A program made the translations under genes and the position numbers. Shown in pieces: positions 9,054 through 16,210 of a DNA stretch of 64,000 nucleotides. Each line of letters starts with the position of its first letter. Position 1 is the stretch's first letter. The stretch covers positions 124,001-188,000 of the forward strand of contig NZ_JAIOJZ010000006.1 of assembly GCF_020404845.1 (NCBI RefSeq), written 5' to 3'. Under the pieces are notes generated by a model. It did not search any database, was not told the DNA's origin, and saw only the letters and a list, made by a program, of their open reading frames with translations. This stretch comes from Streptomyces hyderabadensis (GTDB lineage: Bacteria > Actinomycetota > Actinomycetes > Streptomycetales > Streptomycetaceae).

Positions 9054-10341
9054 ACTCCGCTGCCGCCACCACCGTGCCGGTCTGGAGTTCCACCTGGTCC
9101 GGCACGGGGACCCAGCGCAGGCGCAGGGACTTCTCGAACTCCGTGCACCAAGTGGTGAAGAGTTCGTCCAGCTCGTGGCGGAGGCCGGCGGCCGCCGGGG
9201 CGTCGGCGGCCCGGAGGAGCCGGAGCAGTAGTCCCGCCGCGCGCAGCGGCTGGCGGCGTGCGACGACCTCCAGGGCGCTGATCCCGGCCGTCGTCAGCCC
9301 GGGTGAGGTCTCGGTGCGGGCGGCCTCGGCCGGCTGCCGGACCAGGGGCTCCCAGGAGTCGGCCACCAGGTCGTACAGCCCGTCGGCCATCCACTCCAGC
9401 ACGCGTCTGGGCGGGCTGTCCCCGGCCGGCGGCAGGAACCCCCGGGCCTTCTCGAAGACGGCGGTCACCTGCCGGCCGCCCTCGCGCACCAGGCCGGACA
9501 GTTCCCGCAGGGCGTCGGCCGGGTCCGGGTGCGGGGACAGGTCGTCGGCGGTCGCGGTGGCCCACAGGGGTACCTCGACGATCGCCGTGACTCCGCCGTA
9601 CCGCTGGGGCGCGCACCAGGTGGACAGGCCGATGTTCTCCGACCCGGCCGCCAGCCGGGCGGTGCTGTCCGGCGGCGGCAGGACGTGGATGCCGGGCGCC
9701 GGGTTCTCCCAGTACAGGGCGTCGTACGTGCCGTGCTGGACCGGGACGCCGACCGTGGCCGCGGACGCGCGGAAGGGTGCCGCGAGGCCCGGCAGGTCAC
9801 GGGTGAGCTGGACCCACGTGCCGCCGACGTCGACGCTGTGCAGCGAGCACTGGAGCACGGGCCGCAGCTCGTCGATCGCGTCGAACAGGGCACGGCTCTC
9901 GGGGAGTCGCCGCCCCTCGATGGGCGCCCACTCCGGCTGCTCCGCCGCGACCGGGCGGAAGGCGGCGCGGTAGTAGCGGTCGAGGGCGTGTCCGGGTTCG
10001 GCCGTCGCGGCCTCCAGACCCTCGCTCAGGGCCGCGCCGTCCGGGTCGAGGCACAGGACGATGTCCCAGGTGACGGCGTCCGGGTCGGTCGCCGCGGAAC
10101 ACCGGTCGCCGACGGCCACCCGCTCCGCCAGCGCCAGCGCGGTCGCGCCGCCCACCGGCTCGTCCGAGTGCGGCCGGGCCACCACCAGGACGTGGCTCGG
10201 CCCGTGGCCCACGGACAGCATCAGGATCGGCCGGCCGGCCCGGGACGTGCCGATCGGGCGCAGGCGGCAGGTCCCGGGCAACCGGGAGACCAGCCGCCGC
10301 GCCGACTCGGTGACGTCCGCGACCGTGAGGTAGCGGTGCAT
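9037..10341 (-). CDS. M14-family zinc carboxypeptidase-like protein
   Basis: This is a 434-residue protein starting MHRYLTVADVTESARRL. It has the M14 pattern: H58 and E61 in RPHSDEPVGG, third zinc ligand H168 in CSLHSVDVGG, and a candidate general-base E256 in AIVEVPLWA. All catalytic positions look intact, so it should be an active metallocarboxypeptidase. No signal peptide is seen, so it acts inside the cell. The ATG 10341 lies 13 bases after the stop of a 25-codon peptide gene and has no clear ribosome site, which suggests translational coupling. Opposite it lie an E1-like enzyme and an M50 protease. Trimming of the peptide's C-terminus is a reasonable but untested role. Confidence 0.85.
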   Translation of the reverse strand: MHRYLTVADVTESARRLVSRLPGTCRLRPIGTSRAGRPILMLSVGHGPSHVLVVARPHSDEPVGGATALALAERVAVGDRCSAATDPDAVTWDIVLCLDPDGAALSEGLEAATAEPGHALDRYYRAAFRPVAAEQPEWAPIEGRRLPESRALFDAIDELRPVLQCSLHSVDVGGTWVQLTRDLPGLAAPFRASAATVGVPVQHGTYDALYWENPAPGIHVLPPPDSTARLAAGSENIGLSTWCAPQRYGGVTAIVEVPLWATATADDLSPHPDPADALRELSGLVREGGRQVTAVFEKARGFLPPAGDSPPRRVLEWMADGLYDLVADSWEPLVRQPAEAARTETSPGLTTAGISALEVVARRQPLRAAGLLLRLLRAADAPAAAGLRHELDELFTTWCTEFEKSLRLRWVPVPDQVELQTGTVVAAAECALKL

Positions 10342-10354
10342 CGGGCGCGTCCGG

Positions 10355-10432
10355 TCAGGCGCCGCCGTTGCCACCGCTGTCGCCGGTGGTCTCCTTCTTG
10401 TCCAGCGGACGGATCTCGATCTTGTTCGCCAT
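10355..10432 (-). CDS. 25-residue peptide, candidate RiPP-like precursor
   Basis: This is a 26-codon reading frame preceded by an excellent AAGGAG, 6 bases before the ATG. The product begins MANKIEIRPLDK and ends GGNGGA. It is polar, with a charged N-terminal half and a Gly-rich tail. It sits directly upstream of the M14 peptidase on the same strand and diverges from the E1-like and M50 genes. The layout, with a leader-like half bearing an IEIRPLD motif and a short Gly-rich tail, is what a modified-peptide precursor looks like. The GG-plus-one tail also recalls ubiquitin-like sulfur carriers that need a C-terminal residue removed before E1 adenylation. A longer in-frame reading from 10591 exists but lacks a ribosome site. 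Confidence 0.7.
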   Translation of the reverse strand: MANKIEIRPLDKKETTGDSGGNGGA

Positions 10433-10638
10433 GCCGTCTCCTTCCGTTGGTGCGGTGTGGTGCCCTCCGGTCCCCTGCGAAGCATGCGATGCCTGTGATG
10501 CCTGTGATGCCCGTGGTGCGGGCGGTGCCTCTGGGTGTGCGGGGCACGCTGTGCTCTTGCCAGCGTTCGCCCACCCCGTCACTGTTGTCAACGTCCCTTG
10601 TTGTCCCCGTGGTTGGGAAGTGCGAGGTTGGCGCGAAA
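10433..10638. promoter_or_regulatory. Divergent promoter region of the peptide locus, with 9-bp repeats
   Basis: 206 bases separate the peptide gene (minus) from the E1-like gene (plus). Between 10488 and 10532 are five consecutive 9-base units, two being GATGCCTGT and the third GATGCCCGT, within the probable leader of the minus-strand transcript. Both promoters must lie here, but no clear -10 could be assigned. Confidence 0.45.
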
Positions 10639-11850
10639 ATGACGGTGCACGCGATGCGGCGGCCCCGGATCAAGCCGGAGCACCGCGCCTACCGGACCGT
10701 GGACGGGCACGTGCGGATCGGCAGCGTCGTCCACGGCATCGGCGCCGAGGTCAAGGACCCCGACGGCTGGGTCTGGACGCTGGTCCGGGCCATGGACGGG
10801 ACGCGCGAGGCCGCTGACGTCGTCGCCGAGGTGGCCGGGCGCCACCCCGAACTGGGGCTGCCCGCCCCGGACATCGTCCAGGCGATGGCGGACCTGACCG
10901 ACGCCGGATACGTCGAGGACGCCGGTGCGCCGCCGCCGGCGGAACTGTCCGAGCGGGAACGCGAGCGCTACAGCCGGGGCATGACCCTGCTGCGCTGGAT
11001 GGACCTGCGGCCCAGGAGCAGTGCCTGGGAGCCGCAGGTGCTGCTGCGCCGGGCCCGGGTCCTGCTGGTCGGCGCCGGCGGTACCGGCTCGGCCGCCGCC
11101 CGGGACCTGGTGGCCTCGGGAGTGGGCCGGCTGCACTGCGTCGAACCGGACGTGGTCGAACTGTCCAACCTCAACCGGCAGACGCTCTTCGGCGAACACG
11201 ACATCGGCCGACCCAAGCTCGACGCGGTGCTGACCGCGCTGCGGGCGCTGAACACGGACACCGAGGTCACCGGGGAGCGGCGCGAGGTGCGCGGCCCGGC
11301 GGACCTGGAGGACCTGCTGACCGGCGCCCAGGGCAACGACGGTGCCGCCGGCGCCCCGGGATACGACGCGCTGCTGCTCGCCGCCGACCGGCCCGCCACG
11401 ATCCGCAGGTGGGCCAACCAGGTCTGCCTGGCCTCGGGCACCCCGTGGGCCGAGGCGGGCTACCGCGGGCCGCTGGTCAGCGTCGGGGTCTTCACGCCCG
11501 GCCGGGGCGCGTGCTGGCAGTGTCTGCGCGACGCCGAGATCGAGCGGCGCGACCTGCGGCTCGCGCCGGGACAGGACGAGGACGTCGCCTCGCCCCGTAT
11601 GCCGTGGAACCCGGCCAACGCCGTGACCGCGGGCCTGTCCGGCGGGCTGCTGGCGCACGCCGCCCTGATGCTGCTGTGCGGCGTCCCGCCCGTCGAACCC
11701 GGCTGCCGGTTCGGCCTCAACCTCATGGTGCCCGGCGATCCGGTCCTACAACGCTCGCCGCGGCGCCCCGACTGCCCGGCCTGCCGCCGGCCGGACCCCG
11801 CTCCGGTACCGGCCGCGCGCTCCGAGACCGGCGGCCGGGGTCCCTCGTGA
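10639..11850 (+). CDS. E1/ThiF-like adenylyltransferase with N-terminal RRE-like domain
   Basis: This is a 403-residue protein. Residues 10-95 (IKPEHRAYRT..., ...DLTDAGYVED) look like a winged-helix RiPP-recognition (PqqD-like) domain. Residues 135-355 form an E1/ThiF/MoeB adenylation domain with GAGGTG (145-150), acidic residues at the strand end, SNLNRQTLF (Arg180) and Lys193 of DIGRPKLDAV. Two cysteine pairs, CWQC (292/295) and CPAC (379/382), should hold zinc. Enzymes of this fold adenylate the C-terminal carboxylate of a protein or peptide, as MccB does in microcin C7 and ThiF/MoeB do on Gly-Gly carriers. The start ATG 10639 has GAGG 11 bases upstream; ATG 10654 is possible. Its stop overlaps the next start (GTGA). 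Confidence 0.85.
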   Translation: MTVHAMRRPRIKPEHRAYRTVDGHVRIGSVVHGIGAEVKDPDGWVWTLVRAMDGTREAADVVAEVAGRHPELGLPAPDIVQAMADLTDAGYVEDAGAPPPAELSERERERYSRGMTLLRWMDLRPRSSAWEPQVLLRRARVLLVGAGGTGSAAARDLVASGVGRLHCVEPDVVELSNLNRQTLFGEHDIGRPKLDAVLTALRALNTDTEVTGERREVRGPADLEDLLTGAQGNDGAAGAPGYDALLLAADRPATIRRWANQVCLASGTPWAEAGYRGPLVSVGVFTPGRGACWQCLRDAEIERRDLRLAPGQDEDVASPRMPWNPANAVTAGLSGGLLAHAALMLLCGVPPVEPGCRFGLNLMVPGDPVLQRSPRRPDCPACRRPDPAPVPAARSETGGRGPS

Positions 11851-13259
11851 CCGACACCGCCGACGCTGCGGGCACCGTCGCCGACACCGGGGTCGCCGCC
11901 GACGCTGCGGGCACCGCTGACGCGGCGGGCACCGCCGACGCCGCTGACACCGCCGACACCGCCGCCGCCACGGCCCCCGCCGCCACGGCCGACGCCGACG
12001 CCGCCGCCGACGGCCCGCCCCCGATCACGCCGGCGACCCGCGTCCTCCTGCACGACCTGGCCGTACGGCGGGACCGGGACGAGTGGATCGTGGGCCGCAT
12101 GGCCACCCGGACCTTCGTCGCCCTGCCCGCGGCCGGGGCGCGGGCGGTGGAACTCCTGCGCGAGGGGCTGAGCGTGGGGCGCACGGAGGAGGCGCTGCGC
12201 GCCGAGACCGGGGAGGAGTTCGACATCGCGGACTTCGCCCGGGACCTGGCCGCGCTGGGGTTCGCGGCCCGGATCGGCGATCGTCCCGTCCCGGACGCGG
12301 AACCGCCCCGGGCGTCACTGCCGTGGCTGCGCCCCCGGCACGTCCGCCTCGCCCTGCACCCGGTGCTCCCGCTGCTCGTCGGGGCGCTGCTGGCGGCCGC
12401 CGTCGTCGTGCTGGTGCGCCGCCCCGACCTGCTGCCGGGCTACCGCGACCTGCTGTGGAGCCGGCACGGCAGCGTGGTGCTGCTGACCGGGGCGGCGGCC
12501 GGGTGGACGCTGCTGCTGGCCCATGAACTGGCGCACCTGGTCACCGCCCGTGCGGCGGGCGTGCCGGGGAAGATGCGGCTGGGCACCCGGCTCCAGTTCC
12601 TCGTCATGCAGACCGACATCAGCGGCATCGAACTGGCGCCCCGGCGGCACCGGCTGACGGCCTATCTGGCCGGCATCGCCCTCAACCTGTCCGTCGCCGC
12701 CTCCCTGGTCCTCGCCCTCGCCCTGACGGAGACCGGCACGACCGCGCACCGGCTGCTGGCCGCGGGCCTGCTGCTGGCCCTGCTGCCGCTGCCCTTCCAG
12801 TGCATGGTCTTCACCCGTACGGACCTGTACTTCGTCCTCCAGGACCTCACCGGCTGCCGAGACCTGTACGGCGACGGTCTGGCGTACGCCCGGTACCGGG
12901 TCCGGCGGTCGGTGCGGGCCCTGCGGACCGTGCGCCGCGGGGGGCACGCGCGGGGCGGTGACGACGACCCCAGTGCCCGGTTGCCCGCCCACGAGCGTCG
13001 TGCCGTCCGCATCTACAGCGTCGTCCTGGTGGTCGGCACGGCCGCCTGTCTGACGTTCATGGCCGCGGTCACGCTGCCCGTCGACATCGCCCTCCTGGTC
13101 CGCGCGGTGCGCGGCCTCGGGCCGGGCCACGGACTCGCCGGGAACGCCGACGCGGTCATGGTGCTGGTGGTGCTGGGCGGGGTCAACGTCCTGTGGCTGG
13201 TCACCTGGTGGCGCAACCGCCGCTCCCGTCGCTCACGCGGGTCCGCGGGCGCGACCTGA
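11847..13259 (+). CDS. M50-type membrane zinc metalloprotease with PqqD-like domain
   Basis: This is a 470-residue integral membrane protein. Residues 3-54 are an Ala/Asp/Thr repeat tract. Residues 65-145 (VRRDRDEWIVGRMA, FVALPAAGARAVELLREG, FARDLAALGF) resemble a PqqD/RRE domain. A transmembrane helix (about 169-190) precedes LLLAHELAHLVTARAAG, the HExxH zinc motif at 226-230. After further helices, FTRTDLYFVLQD gives the third metal ligand Asp325. This matches peptide-processing M50/S2P-like proteases found in peptide-export and RiPP clusters. The GTG start overlaps the TGA of the E1-like gene by four bases, so the two are translationally coupled and presumably share a substrate. Cleavage or export of the 25-residue peptide is inferred. 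Confidence 0.85.
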   Translation: MTDTADAAGTVADTGVAADAAGTADAAGTADAADTADTAAATAPAATADADAAADGPPPITPATRVLLHDLAVRRDRDEWIVGRMATRTFVALPAAGARAVELLREGLSVGRTEEALRAETGEEFDIADFARDLAALGFAARIGDRPVPDAEPPRASLPWLRPRHVRLALHPVLPLLVGALLAAAVVVLVRRPDLLPGYRDLLWSRHGSVVLLTGAAAGWTLLLAHELAHLVTARAAGVPGKMRLGTRLQFLVMQTDISGIELAPRRHRLTAYLAGIALNLSVAASLVLALALTETGTTAHRLLAAGLLLALLPLPFQCMVFTRTDLYFVLQDLTGCRDLYGDGLAYARYRVRRSVRALRTVRRGGHARGGDDDPSARLPAHERRAVRIYSVVLVVGTAACLTFMAAVTLPVDIALLVRAVRGLGPGHGLAGNADAVMVLVVLGGVNVLWLVTWWRNRRSRRSRGSAGAT

Positions 13260-13288
13260 GGGCCCGGCCCGCCAAGGGCCGCCCGTGG

Positions 13289-13786
13289 TCAGCGGCCGGT
13301 CGTACCGTCGATCAGTTCGCGCAGGATGTCCGCGTGGCCGGCGTGGCGGCCGGTCTCCTCGACCATGTGGGTCAGGGCCCAGCGGACGCTGGGCGCGGGG
13401 CGGCCGGGACGGGGTCTCGGGAGCGGTTCGCCCAGGTCGGTGCAGGCGTCGAGGACGCGGTTCGCCCGTGCGACGGCCTCGCGGTAGCGGGCGACGACCT
13501 CGGCCACGCCGTCCTCGGGCCGGGCCCGGAAGGTGGCCGGCCAGCTCCGTACCTCCTCCCCGAGGAAGAGGGCGCGCTCGACGTGGGTCAGGTGGTTGAG
13601 CAGCCCGAGCAGGTTGGTCCCGGACGGCACCGCGGCCGTGCGGACCTGCGGCTCCGGGGCGCCCTCGACCTTGCCGGCGATCGAGGTCCGCAGGTAGTCG
13701 AGGAACCCGCGCAGGGTCTCGGCCTCACTGCCGCCGGTCCGGGGCGGCGGGGTGTCCCGGCGCCGGGTGCGGGGGGTGGTGGGCAC
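13289..13786 (-). CDS. DinB-superfamily DUF664 protein (mycothiol-transferase-like)
   Basis: This is a 165-residue protein with the four-helix DinB/DUF664 signature: ETLRGFLDYLRTSI, NLLGLLNHLTHVER, VRWALTHMVEETGRHAGHADILRELIDG. The His residues in HLTHVE and HMVEETGRHAGH form the usual metal triad. Such proteins are bacillithiol- or mycothiol-dependent S-transferases in several cases, which fits an organism carrying mshB. GTG 13786 has GGAGG 5 bases upstream. It lies 27 bases after the methyltransferase gene on the same strand, so the two probably form an operon. Confidence 0.85.
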   Translation of the reverse strand: MPTTPRTRRRDTPPPRTGGSEAETLRGFLDYLRTSIAGKVEGAPEPQVRTAAVPSGTNLLGLLNHLTHVERALFLGEEVRSWPATFRARPEDGVAEVVARYREAVARANRVLDACTDLGEPLPRPRPGRPAPSVRWALTHMVEETGRHAGHADILRELIDGTTGR

Positions 13787-13813
13787 GGTGGCCTCCTCCT
13801 GGGATCCGGGCCG

Positions 13814-14443
13814 TCAGCCCGTACGACGGACGAGCAGGACGTGGTCGACGACCTCGGCGGTGCGCCCGTCCGGGCCGGTCGCGGTCCGGCGCGGGGCGTC
13901 GGCCCGCTCCACCCGCCATGTCGCCGGGTCCAGGGCGAGGTCCGCCGCGATCTCCTCGGGGGACGGGAAGTGCGCGTCGGGGTCCTGGTTCCACGACCAC
14001 GGCGCGGTCGAACCGTGGTCGACGACCAGCAGCCGCCCGCCCGGACGCAGCGCGTGCGCGGCGGTACGCAGGACCGACGTGCGGTCCAGGTCGAAGGGGG
14101 TGTGCAGGTAGTGGGCGCAGACCAGGTCGTACCGGCCCGCGGGGAAGGAGGTGTGCAGGTCGTGCCGTTCGGCGTTCACCAGGTCGCCGAGGCCGTGCGC
14201 GCGGGCGTGCGCCGCGAGCCGCTCGGCCGCCACGACGGAGATGTCCACGGCCGTCACCCGCCAGCCCCGCCGGGCCAGCCACAGCGCGTCGCCGCCGCTG
14301 CCGCACCCCAGGTCCAGCGCGTCGCCGGGCGGCAGGCCGGTGACCGTCTCGGCCAGGCGGACGTTGGGGCGCGGCGCGTCGGACGACGCCGGGCGGGCGG
14401 CGTACAGGCCGTCCCAGAACGTGACCGCGTCGGTGGCAGGCAT
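13814..14443 (-). CDS. Class I SAM-dependent methyltransferase
   Basis: This is a 209-residue methyltransferase starting MPATDAVTFWDGLYAARP. Motif I is ALDLGCGSGGDALWLA (about residues 41-56), motif II VTAVDIS, and a later LRPGGRLLVVDH. The fold resembles TehB/UbiE-type small-molecule methyltransferases; the acceptor is unknown. The ATG 14443 has AAGGAG 6 bases upstream, which settles the start. It diverges from an XRE-cupin regulator across 122 bases and precedes the DUF664 gene, so the regulator may control both. Confidence 0.88.
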   Translation of the reverse strand: MPATDAVTFWDGLYAARPASSDAPRPNVRLAETVTGLPPGDALDLGCGSGGDALWLARRGWRVTAVDISVVAAERLAAHARAHGLGDLVNAERHDLHTSFPAGRYDLVCAHYLHTPFDLDRTSVLRTAAHALRPGGRLLVVDHGSTAPWSWNQDPDAHFPSPEEIAADLALDPATWRVERADAPRRTATGPDGRTAEVVDHVLLVRRTG

Positions 14444-14540
14444 CGGTACTCCTTCGGTCGGCTCGCCCGACGGCGAGCAAGGGGTCGTGCGCGACGGACG
14501 TGGCCAGTCTCGGCAGCGACCGCCCGATCCGGCACGAAAA

Positions 14541-14557
14541 CTTGCTGTTATGACAAG
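14541..14557. promoter_or_regulatory. Possible operator in the methyltransferase/XRE divergent region
   Basis: CTTG (14541-14544) and CAAG (14554-14557) flank an inner TGT-TATG-ACA dyad, an AT-rich patch 9 bases before the XRE-cupin start. A regulator site is plausible but the symmetry is imperfect. Confidence 0.3.
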
Positions 14558-14565
14558 GTGGCCCG

Positions 14566-15138
14566 ATGGACGCCGGAACGGACGACGTACTCGACGCGGT
14601 GGGCCCACGACTGCGCGCGCTGCGCCGTGAGCGCGGCATCACCCTCGCCCACCTCTCGGCGGCGACCGGCGTGTCCGAGAGCACGCTGTCCCGGCTGGAG
14701 AGCGGGCAGCGCCGCGCCACCCTGGAGCTGCTGCTGCCGCTCGCCCGGATCTACGACGTCCCCCTGGACGACCTTGTCGGCGCCCCGCGCACGGGTGACC
14801 CCCGCATCCACCTGAAGCCGATCCGGCGCTACGGGATGGTCTTCGTGCCGCTGTCCCGGCGGCCGGGCGGCACCCAGGCCTTCAAGATGATCATCCCGAG
14901 CCGTCCGGCGCCGCTCGAACCGACCCCGCAGACCCACGAGGGCTTCGAGTGGCTGTACGTGCTCGGCGGCCGTCTGCGGTTGCTGGTCGGCGAGCGCGAT
15001 CTGACCCTGTCGCCCGGTGAGGCGGCCGAGTTCGACACCTCCCTGCCGCACTGGCTGGGCAGCGCGGACGGCGGCACGGTCGAACTGCTCGTGCTGTTCG
15101 GTCTGCAGGGGGTACGGGCCCATGTGCACAGCCGCTGA
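14566..15138 (+). CDS. XRE-family regulator with C-terminal cupin domain
   Basis: This is a 190-residue protein with an N-terminal helix-turn-helix (LRALRRERGITLAHLSAATG then VSESTLSRLESGQRRATL, about residues 13-55) and a C-terminal cupin (THEGFEWLYVLGGRLRLLVG, LSPGEAAEFDTSLPHWLGS). This architecture is common among regulators of small-molecule uptake or detoxification, the cupin sensing a ligand. It diverges from the methyltransferase-DUF664 pair. The start ATG is followed directly by a variable tail and then the HTH; no strong ribosome site is visible. The most likely target is the divergent operon, which is inference. Confidence 0.9.
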   Translation: MDAGTDDVLDAVGPRLRALRRERGITLAHLSAATGVSESTLSRLESGQRRATLELLLPLARIYDVPLDDLVGAPRTGDPRIHLKPIRRYGMVFVPLSRRPGGTQAFKMIIPSRPAPLEPTPQTHEGFEWLYVLGGRLRLLVGERDLTLSPGEAAEFDTSLPHWLGSADGGTVELLVLFGLQGVRAHVHSR

Positions 15139-15195
15139 GGCCCGTTCGACGGGGCCGCACGCGCCGCCGGACTCCGCTGCCGTCCGGAGGGGCTG

Positions 15196-16119
15196 TCAGG
15201 CCCGGCCCGTCACCCGGCGGCAGGCCTCCACGTACCCGCGCACCAGCGCCCGCCCCTCGTCCTCGCGGCGCCAGGCCAGGGCGTAGCGGCTGGGGGCCAG
15301 GCCGCGGACCGGGCGGGTGGTGACGCCGCCCAGGGTGATCAGCGGGGCGTTGCCCGTGGCCACGAGGCAGATGCCGAGGCCCGCGACCAGCGCCTCGTAC
15401 GTCTCCTCCGTGCCGGATATCTCGGCGCCGACGCGCGGCGGCCGGGCGCCGGGTCCGTCCAGGGCACGCCGTTCGTCCAGCGCCAGCCAGAAGTCGCGCA
15501 GCACGCCCGCCTCCGGGGGCAGGGCGAGGAACGGCTCGTCGGCCAGGTCGGCGAAGCCGACTTCGCGGCGGGCGGCGAGGGGGTGGGTGTCGGGGAGGGC
15601 GACCAGACGGGGCTCCTCGGCGACCACCGTCCAGGCGTAGCGGTCGGCGTCGGGCAGCGGCAGCCAGACGTACGCGACGTCGGCCGTGCCGTCGGCCAGG
15701 CCCGCGGTCGGGTCCTCCCAACTCGTCTGCCGCAGGCGCACGGTCGCCTCCGGGTGGGCCGCCGTGAAGCGGGAGCGGATCGCCGGCAGCAGACCGCCGC
15801 GGCCGGGGCTGGTGCTCATGCCGACGAGCAGCGTGCCGCGCCGCGCGGCCCGGGTCGCCGCCACCGCCGCCGCGCCCTCGGCCCAGTCGGCCAGCACCCG
15901 CCGGGCGTGCGGCAACAGCGCCGCCCCCGCCTCGGTGAGGGTCACGCCCCGCGGGCCGCGATGGAACAGCTCGGCGCCCAACTGCCGCTCCAGCGCCCGG
16001 ATCTGCTTGCTCAGTGCGGGCTGTGACACGTACAGCAGCTCGGCCGCCCGCGTGAAGTGCAGCTCCTCGGCCACCGTCGCGAAGTAGCGCAGCTCGCGCA
16101 CGTGCACGTCCGTCGTCAT
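15196..16119 (-). CDS. LysR-family transcriptional regulator
   Basis: This is a 307-residue LysR protein. Its N-terminal HTH is VRELRYFATVAEELHFTRAA then YVSQPALSKQIRALERQLGA, followed by the linker helix and a substrate-binding domain to the C-terminus (LLVGMSTSPGRGGLLPAI..., VALPDTHPLA). It diverges from an SDR dehydrogenase with a 91-base gap. A perfect LysR-type box overlaps its own start codon, so negative autoregulation and control of the SDR gene fit the usual LysR pattern. Confidence 0.92.
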   Translation of the reverse strand: MTTDVHVRELRYFATVAEELHFTRAAELLYVSQPALSKQIRALERQLGAELFHRGPRGVTLTEAGAALLPHARRVLADWAEGAAAVAATRAARRGTLLVGMSTSPGRGGLLPAIRSRFTAAHPEATVRLRQTSWEDPTAGLADGTADVAYVWLPLPDADRYAWTVVAEEPRLVALPDTHPLAARREVGFADLADEPFLALPPEAGVLRDFWLALDERRALDGPGARPPRVGAEISGTEETYEALVAGLGICLVATGNAPLITLGGVTTRPVRGLAPSRYALAWRREDEGRALVRGYVEACRRVTGRA

Positions 16120-16132
16120 AACCGTTGGCTAT
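16118..16132. promoter_or_regulatory. LysR-type operator (T-N11-A dyad)
   Basis: ATAACCGTTGGCTAT has arms ATAxCC/GGxTAT around a 3-base centre and fits T-N11-A (T16119, A16131). It overlaps the start codon of the LysR gene and lies upstream of the divergent SDR gene. Confidence 0.6.
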
Positions 16133-16210
16133 CACCGTGGGTCTTGGACCGGCAACCGGATTGTGGACAAGGGTGGTTGGCGTCGGAACAACGCACACGA
16201 GGGAGCCGGA

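Noticed and set aside
10433..10591. A longer, 78-residue version of the small peptide with an Ala-Ser-Gln repeat leader
   Set aside because: The extra N-terminus is simply the 9-bp DNA repeat translated, and no ribosome site precedes 10591. The AAGGAG is placed exactly for the ATG at 10432.
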